A stretch of 64,000 nucleotides of DNA, from contig JACTAT010000016.1 in the NCBI GenBank assembly GCA_014526335.1, positions 786,770 through 850,769 on the forward strand. Reading direction: 5' to 3'. The notes below the pieces were generated by a model. That model was not told the DNA's origin, made no database searches, and worked only from the letters and a program-made list of their open reading frames with translations. Numbering within the stretch: position 1 is the stretch's first letter; every line of letters starts with the position of its first letter. The stretch is from Chrysaora quinquecirrha. Taxonomy: Eukaryota; Cnidaria; Scyphozoa; Semaeostomeae; Pelagiidae. Shown piece by piece: positions 46,286 to 58,200 of this stretch. The translations under genes and the position numbers were made by a program.

Positions 46286-49200
46286 TTAGAATAGTCGTGG
46301 AACTGGAGGGCATTTCTTGAAGCAGCGGGAATTCTTGTCCTTTGGATCACAGGCAGAAACGATGCAATTGATGAAAACACTCTTGTGAATTTTATTGCTG
46401 AACTCGAATGGTGAGACACTGAATCGCTTTGAATAAGAATCAGCAGAAGTGTAGAACTGGACAGTTTCATCCACAGCACAACTGTAAAAATAAAGATAAT
46501 TAATGTGGTTTATAAAACAAACAATACTGTTTCATTAGGGTATGTAAATCTTTTGATAAGTGATGTCCCTTTTCCCTTCTTAACAAATTGCATAGAAGAG
46601 CAGCAAAGTGGTCTTTCCACAAATCAAAGTCTTGGCCAATGGGCCAATGGGAGGTGGGTTTGTCCCAACTAAAGACCACCAGTGATAGCAGTAGAAGCCT
46701 TCAGACCACTCCGAACGTAGTCTGAACACCTAGCATAGAAGATCAGCAAGACGGGCTAAAGGTCTTTCCGTGGATTAAAGACTTCACCCATGGGCTAATG
46801 AGAGTAGCTTTTACCCATACGTAAGGTCACTAGTGATAGTACTAGAAGTCCTCAAAGCATCTTGACCAGGGCCGTCGCTAGGACTCATCGACTGGGGGGT
46901 GGTGTAGCCCAGTATTTTGCCGACAAAATGGGCGTGGCTTTTTAGAAATGGGTGCGGCTTGGCTGTTGCTTCTTCCTTGGCGAATTTCTTTTTGTTTCTC
47001 GTGCTTTGCACACAACCGCTAATTTTAGACATAGGCAGTCTTGGCGACCCCGTGTATTGTATCTCCATCCTGTTTGCTGCTGCGCGCTTGTATCTGTTAT
47101 GGCTGGCAAACTGGCATATACAGATACGATTAGCTCCTGGTAAGGAAACACTTTCTCTCGGCATTTGCTCGCAGTTAGCAACCTCCTAACTGTTATTGAT
47201 ACCTTACATGTCGGCAGCTGTGGAAAGTGAATGCTAGTATTCGTCGTCAAGCTATGTGTTGAACGACATTTCCCGACATTTACCGACACGTTTATTTTGT
47301 TTCTTTTGATTTGCAACATTTCTCGCCCTTAGTTACTATTGCCGAAAAATTCCGTTCTTCTCAAATTTGCCGACGGACGACTTGCCTGGGGGGTGTCACA
47401 CCTCCCACACCCCCCCTAGCTACGGCCCTGATCTTGACCGTAGTCTATATGTCCTTCCTTCTATTTAATATGGAAAAGTACGATCATGATGATAACCTTG
47501 TGAGAAAAATTTAAATTAATTAAAAAGTGCTTACTTGTCTTTGATGAATGTATATCTTTCATTGTCATGAGAAGCGAAGAGAGGTCTACCGTAACACAGT
47601 TCCAAATATAATGCAAGCTTGATATTCGGTGAATCAATCGACACTTGAAAGTACATTGTAGCACCAGGGTTGAATTTAGCATCAGTCGAATCCATCTCCT
47701 TTCTGAATGTTGAATCAGAGAACAACAACAAACGGACTCCATAAGCGCCAGATGATATTCCTGTAAACGTAAACGCAAAATACGTTTCCTTAAAAGTAAA
47801 ACGAATTTTGTTTTAAATCTTGCTCAAATTTAAGCACCTCCTTTTCGACGAAAGACAACCGAGATTGAAACTTTTTAGAACTTCAAGCTATCTAGTTTTC
47901 GATACTAAAATCGTATAAAGCGTCTATACTCAGTCTGGATCCAACTTAATCTGGATCCCGTCTGGGTGGAAATTTTCACTGCCCTAGCGATTGTGGTATA
48001 GATTTAATGATCCTTCAGCGTGCCAGATTTTTAAGGGCATTGACCATGAAAAATGACTTAGGGTGAAACTTTTCACCCAGAATGGTCAAAGCCCTTATAA
48101 AATCGTGAACTTTGAACGCTCATGAAATAATACGATAATACGAGAGCTAGGATAGTAAAACTTTGCAGCTAGACTAAATTTTGGCTGCTTAATACGAATT
48201 TGGTGTCGAAAACTCTGCATGCCGAAATTATGAAAATTTCAATAACTGCAGCTGTTCGTCGAAAAGAAAAGGTACAGGGCTACGGCAACTTTGAGGCCTG
48301 GCTCTCAGTCAAGTTGCTTTTAAAAGTTTAAGGAGAATTAATTTAGAAGATTACCTGAAAATTTCACCAGTGTCTTCTTGGCTTTGAAACCAGTAGCTTG
48401 AGACACTCGTGGCACAAAAATGCATTTGAAAGGCAACTCAAAAGCACGTCCTCTGCTTATGACTGCATGATTCTCTGTATCTTTTTGCAGAATGATATTA
48501 CTGTATTCAATAGCTGAGCCAAAGCTTTTGAAGCTTGTTCTGCACTCAAATGGTTTTGTATAAAAGATTATATGTGTACTGTTCTCACTGGCTTTGCATT
48601 CCTTTGTTCTCAGGTGAAGATCGACTGCTTTTAGAAAAGGTGCTGATGACTTCTGGATTGCAACTGTTATTAATTTTGGTGAGCATGATACCGATGCTTT
48701 CAGTTTTTCGTAATCTAGGAATAGAAAAGATTTCTTTAGGTTCAGTGACAACGATTTTAAGGACGTATTTTTTTGATAACCTTCTGTTCTTCGCAGACTC
48801 TCCGAATTTTGAAAACTGTAGACTTAGCAGGAAAAAGTTTCGTCTACCAAAAAAACACGGCTGCCGCAAATCGTAGGCAGATCGAACAAGGCGTCCGTTT
48901 TCTTGGTTGCCACACTTGTGAAATTTGTTTGAGCATGCGCCATTCTTTAGGGATGCCGATAATTTCTAAAGGGTTGCTATGAAGTTACTATTCAACATTC
49001 AGAACGAGATTCCTTGCGATGTCTGCAAAACCTTCCAGCTTCGGGGGCAGAAGGTTTTGGAGGCCTGACAAACCTGCCGTTTTCAGAAGGCGGTGCCAAA
49101 AAAATACGTTTCGACATCTACCGGAAAAAGAAGGCGTCTGCTGAAAACGGAATGTGACCAAAAAAATACGCCCTAAGAAACTTGGGTTCACTAATTATAG

Positions 49201-52200
49201 CAGAGTTCTTAGGTTTTTGGACTTTAAACACAGTAAAATTTTTTTGAAGAGTTTCTTGCCTTCCCAAGAATAAGATTGTTCTAACAAAGGTGGATTAAAT
49301 GCAATTGAATCGGAGGTTAATGTCGCAGTGAGCTTTTGGTCCCCTTTTCTGGGTTATCCTCTTGTTTGGGACTCTTTGTCACACGAGGCTGTCATGTGGC
49401 TAAAAAGAACTGAAATTTGGCCATATCATTCTCAATCTCTTTCGCAAATTTTCCCCTGGTATCTCCCATTCAAGTGCATTTGAAGGTTACTGAGGAGGGG
49501 CGATTCATTTCGTAGAAACTCGTACACCTATTGCAAGGACCTCTCTAGTTTTCAAGTAACCCCCTTAATCACAATGATACAAATAATCGACTTTATATAA
49601 GTAGCTATCAAGGCATTAAGCATTTCTACTAATTGGGGACAATTATCACCCATAAATCCGGGTAACCATTTACCAACTTCAAAAGGATAGACGGCTGAGT
49701 TGATTGTATGCTTGTGGAAAGTGGTCCCCCCGTCCCAATGTGATTCGAACCAACGATCCTAGCTACGATCGTGAGCCGAGCGCCTTGACAACTCGGCCAC
49801 ACCAACTCTCATGTATCATGTCTTTCGAAAAATTCAACTTTGAAAAGGACAGTGGATAGAACAATAACCTTTTTTGATGAAAAAAGGCCTAGATAAAAAG
49901 TGTTGTTTTTATATAAACCGGGACGCAATGTAACAAAAAGCTAATGTTTCCTTACCAGCCGACCGTCTTTCTCTGACGGGAAACCCAGAATCAGAGCATG
50001 CTCTACGTTCACATTTTGTTGATGGCACGTTTCTATGGCATACAGTAAAGTGACACTTCACAAACACTTTATTGCTTTTCTTCGCCCATTTTCTGTAATC
50101 GATGAATATCCTACTGCTGTTTGAAGATCTTTGCATGAAAACGCTACGTTGGTTTTTCACACAGCTAGAAAAAAGATAGACGTTTTTAATAAGAAACTTT
50201 TCCTTTATAACCTCAGTTTAACTTTAAATCCTAATTGGACTGGTAATAAGTATAAATTTTATTAGTACCAATGCAAATACAATATAAACTCATTTAACTC
50301 ACAAAAATTGAGTTAAATAGAGTTAAAGTAAAGAAAAGAAATTAAAGTAAGGTGTAGCAAAGCAAAGTAACTGAAAAAGAAAAGTAAATAGCAAACTTTA
50401 GTATAGCAAAGCAGAGTAGAGTTGGGTGAAATCAAGTAATGTAAGCTTAAGCTCAGAACATAACGCAATGTAAAGGTCAGTTACCTTGAGTAAAGCTTAA
50501 TGAAGTACGCAAAGTAACGTTAAATAAACGAAGTAGCTGAGGGGAAAAAACTAAAGGTTTGGAAGAGTAAGAAGTAAGTAAAGCAAAGTAAAGAAAAGTT
50601 TTGTAAGGTAGAGTAAAGTAAAGTAAAGTAAAATTAAGCAACGTAAAGTTTAGTAGTAAAGTAAAGTAAAGTAAAGTAAAGTAAAGTAAAGTAAAGTAAA
50701 ATACAATAAAGTAAAGTAGAACAAAGTAAAGTAGGTAAAGTAGAGCAAAGTGAAGTAAAATAAGTGAAGTAAAGTAACGTTAAGTAAAGTGAAGTTAAGT
50801 AAAGTGAATTGAAGTGAATTGAATTGAAGTGAAGTGAAGTGAAGTTAAGTCAAGTTAAGAATGGTAGAGTAAAGTATAGTGAACCAAAGTAAAGTAAGGG
50901 AAAATAAAGTCGATAAAAGTAAATGAAGGTAAAGGAAGTTGGACGATAATGTAAAATGAAAAAAGGTAAGCCAAATAAAAGCTGGGTTACATGAAACAAA
51001 GGCAACAAGCTAAAGTATATAAGAGAAGAAATAAATAGCTAAAATTACCCATTTTCAACAAGAAGGACTTTAGTGCGAGAGGTCATTGTTGGTTTTACTT
51101 TACAGTGGTCAACAACGAACGACAAACTCGGATTAACCGGCGTTACCAGAATATCTAAGTTCCCGTTGATTTCAGTTGCTTGAATATCCAATGGGGGCTG
51201 TGAGAATACTTCTGAAAAACTTGAGTCGAAAACAACCTTTTTATTCAAGTAATAACTCTTGCTTATTGTAACACTGACGAATCTTCTGTGATTTGATATG
51301 AAAATGGAACGGCTTGCAGAACTACCGACTTTCGCAGTGTATTCGCATTTGATTGGTACGGAAAATATCTCAATACCATCAACTCTGTAATAAACTGTGT
51401 TGCTTATTTGGATTTTATTTCCATATGATGATTTTGATAATGTCCCACATTTTCCTTTCTTGATATTCATGACGAAATGTGTTTTATTTAAATTCGCGAT
51501 GCAGTTGGGATCTTCCAGTTGGAAATAACTTGATTTTGCTGATGGAAGCATTTCTCTTTCGATTGCTACTTGCATGGTATCAAACATACATCTTTTGGTA
51601 AAACCTGAAAAATGAAGAAATTAAGGACTTTTGATGAAAACAAAAACAGACTAGTCCTCTTGTAAGTATATTAAAGCCGGGCGCAATCTGTTCCATCATG
51701 TTGGCCAACATTTTCATATAACATTTTCAATTTCGGTCGTTGTTTCAGAGACCTTGAAATGAGAAATAGATTTAAGCTAGCGGTTTGAGTTGAACCACGA
51801 GTTTTTTCTTCTTCATCGTCAACCAAAAGAGCAAGCAATAAACAAAAATCTGCTGCCTTTTCGGCCTTGCTTACAAAAGATCATTTTTAGATGACGGCAG
51901 CAACCCAAAACATCTCAGATGTTGTAATGGTATGGCAAACCGTACCACCATGTTGTGCCAACAATCGACCTACCTCGGAATTGATTAATTAATAAATTGC
52001 GAGGAAAAGTGAGGCCCTTTTAGCGAAATCTTTTTTTAACATGCTAACTCTCAACTCTGGTAACCGACAAACAATTACCTGTTTGAGAACCCTAACGATG
52101 CAGAATTTATTAGGCCCGTTAGGGGTCCAAATATCCCTTACCTCTAGCGCCCGAGGGGATGCGCGGGGACATATACATACGACCTTGAAAACCGGGGTTG

Positions 52201-55200
52201 AAAACCGGAGTTGATCGGGACCCGTCACCGTTGTATTGCTAACGCGACTTGGTGGTCCTTTATACCCACTGTTAGAACAAACCAGGCTAAACATGGGATA
52301 GTGCCCTATTTTAGGCATTACGGCAGACATATCCAATCGGCACTACACACGCAACTTTTTTTGTAAGCAAGTTTTGTTAAGGCTCACTACTGAAAATTCC
52401 TTAACTAAAAGCCAAATTTAAGTACTAAAAATTCCTTACAGTAGCAATTCTTTAACGTTTTACTTTTGTTTCTTGAAAATAAACCCAGGTGCACCGGGGT
52501 CACAATTTATACTGTACATGGCTTCACTATAACTGCTGCTGCCTGCTGTAAAGCCATGTATGCTTCCCATCACTAATTGCAGTTGAAATTCAAAATACTA
52601 AATTCCAGTATTCAAAGATTCACGTTTTTACATTGCTTAGCAGTTTCTGATCCAGTTCTAGAAATTCCTTATATTTTACTTATCCGAGTACTACCCCGTA
52701 CAACCTTGCTTACAAAGCACTTGCTTATTAAAAAATACCTGTAATAACGCATTACATGTTTTCATTAACAGTATAATATGTAGGGCTGTCTTACCAGTGT
52801 TGACCCTTCTTGGTGAGGTACTTGAGAATCCACTTCTTCTCTGTCTCACTTTTTTAGGCTCGCATGCTTTGGAACAAACGGATTCCTTATCCTCAGAGTC
52901 GCAAATTGCAGCATCGCAATGGACGAAGAACATTGCGTCTGGGTAGCCACGGAATCGGAATGATTTGATACTGAACCTGAATGATCCGGGAGGTGATTGA
53001 TAGAACTGAACTGTTTCGTCATCAGTACATCTAGAGAATACAGATATACAGACAGATTAGTGATATGGTAAGTACTGTAGTGACTATTAGAATTGTTGTA
53101 TTACAGTATCGTTAAAAGGTGAAGTGAGGAGATGGAATGGTATAATAAGCGCCAGTCGCTAGGATTTTAGAAGCAAATGACCTAACGAGGACTCGACCCT
53201 GGCTTGTGACGCTACCATGGCTTGGGCTAGAACTCCGAATTGGCTGAGCTATGGACAAGAAGAGTCTTGATGCATAGCAATTTTGAGTTTCTATCTTTGG
53301 AGCATTAAAATGAGCCTTGTCTTGGCTTGTTTAATCTACGTCTAATTGTTGTCACTTTTGGTTTGATTTGTACCAAAAAGTGTGCCACCATTGCCATGAG
53401 GGCCAAATGGTTGGAATTTCAACCTTGTCACGTGATGTCTACTATCATCAGATACTTGTGCGCAAAATTTCAGAAAATTCAGACAACGTTTCATTTTCAA
53501 GTTTCAACGGTTTTTATCTGTAGCTACGTGGGATATAACTGGGATATATCGAAACAACAAATTCGTCCCTTCACAAAGAGTCTTTCTTGTGAACCAGGCT
53601 TGCAGCAGACATGAGACAGTTAGTAAGTTATAATATTCAAGTTAACATACCCATCCTTTATAAAGACATATTGTACAGTGTGTTTCGGGTCTTTATTTGG
53701 TGTTGCATAGCATCTTGAAGGACTTATAGTTAAGAAGCTGTCTGGTGTTTTGATTCTCATTTCATAGTAGATATCGATTGGATCAGGACTTGAGAGAATC
53801 ACTACATCTACGCAAAAAAATTTAATATTAGTTTTTAATAAGTTTACTTGGTGAAAAGACTGTGTAACAGAAGAAAAATTCGATGGCTATCATTGTTCAA
53901 TTGGAGGTGAAGTTGAAAGTGTTCAAGCAACAGTCGCTAGGATCTTAGACTTACCCTAAGTCTAAATCTTTCTTTATCCGAACATTAAATCATGCCCGAA
54001 ATATTATGAACCAAGTAGAATAGCTTTTTACCTTGACGCCCGCGATTCGGATGAGCATTTTACCTTGAACCCGCAATGAACATTTGTACCAGTTTAGCCT
54101 CGGAAAGACAAGATACCATTCAGCTGCCTTTCAACTTGAACCCCGGGAAGCTGGTAGCTAGTTGTAACAAATAAGGGTTGGCAAGACAAGATCCTGCCTC
54201 CCACGATTTCAGTTCACAGGTCAGTTTAGATCTCAGTTCACAATTCTCATTGCCTCCTCCGCAGCACCACCACATTTCGGAATGAATTTGTGTTCGGATA
54301 AAGACAGATTTAGACATAGGGTAAGTCTACTAGGATCTCACTAATAGTTTAACTCATTGAGACCCCGACCCTAGCTGTGACGCTACCGTATGTGGGGCTT
54401 AAACACCACGAGCCAGTACTCTTTTAGAGGAAATACGGTGTCCTATCATAGTTGGAATAGCACCGCATTGCATTGAAAGTCTCTACATTGCTGTTTAAAA
54501 CAGATACGTCGGTGATAGCAGAGAAAGCCTAAAGAACAGCAATAAGAATAACGACCATTGGAGACTGGTGTAGCCAGGCTAACGTTCTACACGACGTTAC
54601 AGAAAGAATTACCTCTGATTTCCTTTGTGAATTCAGGATTCTTATACGCTTTCAACTCAAGTGAATGAATCCCAGAACTTTTCAGCGGTTTGCAAAGAAT
54701 CATCTTTGTCCTTGCTCTAAATGCTTTTGGAGCTTTCACAGTCACTCTTGCAAAAACACCATCCTGTACTGGAGGACCTAAGCCAATCAGCGTTGGACAT
54801 GTCAAGACACGTGACTTCATTCTAATCCCAGCAGACTTTGCTTTGAGTGTAGTTAACACTCCATTTCGAATACGAGGCCCGATGGCTACTATATGCTCAC
54901 ATTGGATTTCCTTCGAAGCTGCTCTTGAGTATCTGGGTTTTGGGAACTGAAAGTGTGAGAAGACGCATGAGAATTTGATGCTGACAACAGGGCATGAGTC
55001 GACGTAGTTATCCATACCAGGGTAGCCAGTCATAAGCGTGTTGCTGTAGACGATTCCATTCCATTTCACTGATTTGGTTACTCCGCATGATCTGTATGGA
55101 GTTGAGGCTATGAAATGCGTTTCATTCTCTCCACCTAAAATGAGTTTGGCAATATGAATTACTGTACGCGCAAACGAGAGGCAAAACTTTTCTTTCGAGT

Positions 55201-58200
55201 GTCCTACTGAACTGGAATATAACTACCCTATGTTTTACAGATTTGCTTTCTACTAAACATATCAACTACCAGTACCCACACTAATCTAACTAAGATGCAA
55301 TATTACGTCAAACCTCACCATAACATGCTGGATCCATGAAATGAAGCTCTTCAGATGATTTGATCCGCTTGAATTTTGCCTTTTCAATAATGACCCGGAG
55401 GCCCGTCGGATAACATTCAACGATAACATCGTCAGGGTCGATACCAGTGACTTCTTTTGTTGCACTAGGCTGAAGAAACGAGCTTTGAACTGTAATGAAA
55501 AGAGAAATAAATTTAAAGGTACGATACGATGCAATATGTTGGCTACTAAAGAGAGGAGGAGACAGTGAACAAGATTTGGCACACTAAGGCCTTTCGAACC
55601 GATGTTCCTCTGAGGGTGACATGCAATTTGTGAGTCACACTCTGATGAGAACATAGGTTCAAAAGTCCTCGCCTCAGCGTGCCAAATCTTGTTTTTTCGC
55701 CTCCGCCTTTCTTTAGAAAAGAAAAACATCGGTAAAACTGCCCGTTGTTGTTGTTAGTTGTGAGTTATGGGACTGGAAACGAGAGTAGAGGGAGCGAGTG
55801 GATGGGGACGGGGCCTGTGAATGATTTTGGATGATTTTTACTTAGACCTGTTATTTGAATCTCAGTTATCGCTCATTAAACCGAGACTAACAGCAAACCG
55901 AGATCGCTCAAACTGGTAGTGTGTGAATTGAGCGTCCAGCAGTTGAAGTCAATAGCGATAACTACGACTTAGGTAATATGTCAAACTTTTAACGCCAACC
56001 GATTGAGTGTGCATACATGTTTTCCTTCCACTCTTTCGGAAACAAGCTACTTCCAACTACAACAACATAACTGCCTCCTCGTACTTTGAAGGTTGTTGTG
56101 GCTGTTTGAAGGGGTTGTTGCTGTTTGCAAAAATGATGTTACTGTACGCTGTTAATGTCTGATTGGGTCTGAGACTGTGCATGTCTGTTTTGTCGACGGA
56201 ATTTCTGGGTACATGATTTTTGATAACTGCTATTGTAACTACAATGGCTGCAAAATGTACAGTAGTTGAACGTCCAAGATTTTTTGTATGAATCACTGAA
56301 ACTGTCGGTAAATCTAGCATATTCAAGAGAAAGATCTTCCAACCGTTCCTCGAACAATGTTAAGGCTCTTGATGACTCTTCCAGAAATCGTGCAAGGCCG
56401 GAATGAGCTGCAAATTTAAGTGCTTAGCAACATTGTTCGAGGGGGAGTAGGGGGAGGCGGGAGGGTAAAGCAAATCAGGCAGTGAAAGAGAATTTCAGCA
56501 CCGGCATTCCAAACACTTTCGGCAACTGTCTCTAACTGATTAGGACCTAGGACCATGGTCCATTTGTTTGGGAGTAGAAGGGAAGGAACTCTTGCGCAGC
56601 AGTAGAGGAATGTAATTGTAATTGGCATCTGTTCAAGGGGAAATCTCAGTATAAGTTCAAACGATTTGTGCTGAGTTTGATAGATTTTGTGGATTATTAC
56701 ATTCTATGTCTTATTCAATTATAATGAAAATCCAAATCCCAGACATGATTACTTTTATTAAACTTTCCCAAGTATCGAAAATCGTATCAAGAACTGTTAA
56801 AAGCCAGACGGCATGGAATGAAGGATTTTGTGATTCATAAAAGGCCTAAATAGCGTCAAGCCAACATTAAAACCACAACATAATTATAAAATTTAAATCA
56901 AAAGAAACACTTTGAAAGTTTTCATGGCTTATGGTCACTATCTCACAACCCTTTTCAATATGAAATTATGGGGGAATATGATGATTTTTATAAAACCAGA
57001 AATTACACTTAGCCAGCTTGAACCGTTGGACAGTTGTATATGGGAAAACAACAAGAATAACAAGATTCCATCCATCATGATTCCATTCCAGCAAAGATAT
57101 GGGGTTTCAACGGCGATATGTATGGAGCGGCGGGGGTAAAATTAATCCGTCGTCGGAGGTGTTGCTTGCCGTCGGAGGTGCTGTTGGCCGTCGGAGCTCT
57201 ATGATTGATCTTGATGTCTACATGCCCCAATTTGGCAGCGGCAGCGTCTAAGGCCCATTGAAACATTGTTTGCCATGCATTTGAGATTTGCTTTTAGCTG
57301 CGGCTACACGTGCGACTGTTTGCTTGAAATGCCGACCCGACACAACTGAAGGTGTCCTGTCATGAAAAATCCTTAGGTGGCTACACGGTGCGACAAAAAT
57401 GCTGCAATTGAAGTTCTACGACAATCATTATAAGAAGATTGGGTCCTAGCGAATTTCCAGGAAAAGAGCGAAAACAATGCAATGTGTTGCGTTGTCGCGA
57501 AAAGTTCAACCAATGTTCTGCGATTTCCGGCCTCGGCGACAATTTTTGAACATGTTCTGTCACTATTTCAAGCAAAATGTCGCACGTGTAGCCGCGGCTT
57601 TACAATAATTGTTTGACCGTTTGGCCACGTCACAAAACCCTGCTTGACAAGCGCAAACAAGCTACATGTGTTGCGCCGTGCAATGTTTTTGAAATAGTTC
57701 AAATACATTTCTCGGTTGACGCAAGCTAAAATGTTTGACAAGCTTTGTTTTGTGACATGGCAAAACGCCATACACTTTTTTTTAATAAGCAACCGCTCAA
57801 TAAGCAACTAGGGCCGAACTGACCTTAACATTAAGCAACTTGAGGGCTCAATTGAATTACCGCAAGCAACTAAGAAGTCAAACAACCAAGCTTATTCTCT
57901 TTCTTGTGTTAGGAAATTGTTCTTCGTTCTTATGTTTTGCATGTTGAAGTTCGTTAGCTAACGTTTTTCCACTTACTGTTTCCCAAAAGTCATTTTGTAG
58001 GCCTGACAGATGACGATTTTGACCCGCGAAGTCAGGGGTGGTTGGTAGGTAAAAAAAATGTTAAGCAACGTTTAAGCAACTTTAAGGGCTGAAATTCCTA
58101 AAATTTTAAGCAACCTTGAGGGCTGGACGAAAGCCAAGTTGCTTATTAAAGAAAAAGTCTGACCTCCAACGGTCAAACATTTGTTTGACAAGCAAATTTA

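Noticed and set aside
48535..48876. Plus-strand open frame of 113 codons
   Set aside because: It overlaps the ZP-N exon 48714-48355 on the opposite strand and has no support of its own.
49735..49812. Functional Ser or Leu tRNA gene
   Set aside because: A and B boxes are present, but the acceptor stem does not pair and the B box has a mismatch.
54690..54950. Plus-strand open frame starting with a signal-like sequence
   Set aside because: It is antisense to ZP exon 3, which has matched splice sites and conserved cysteines.
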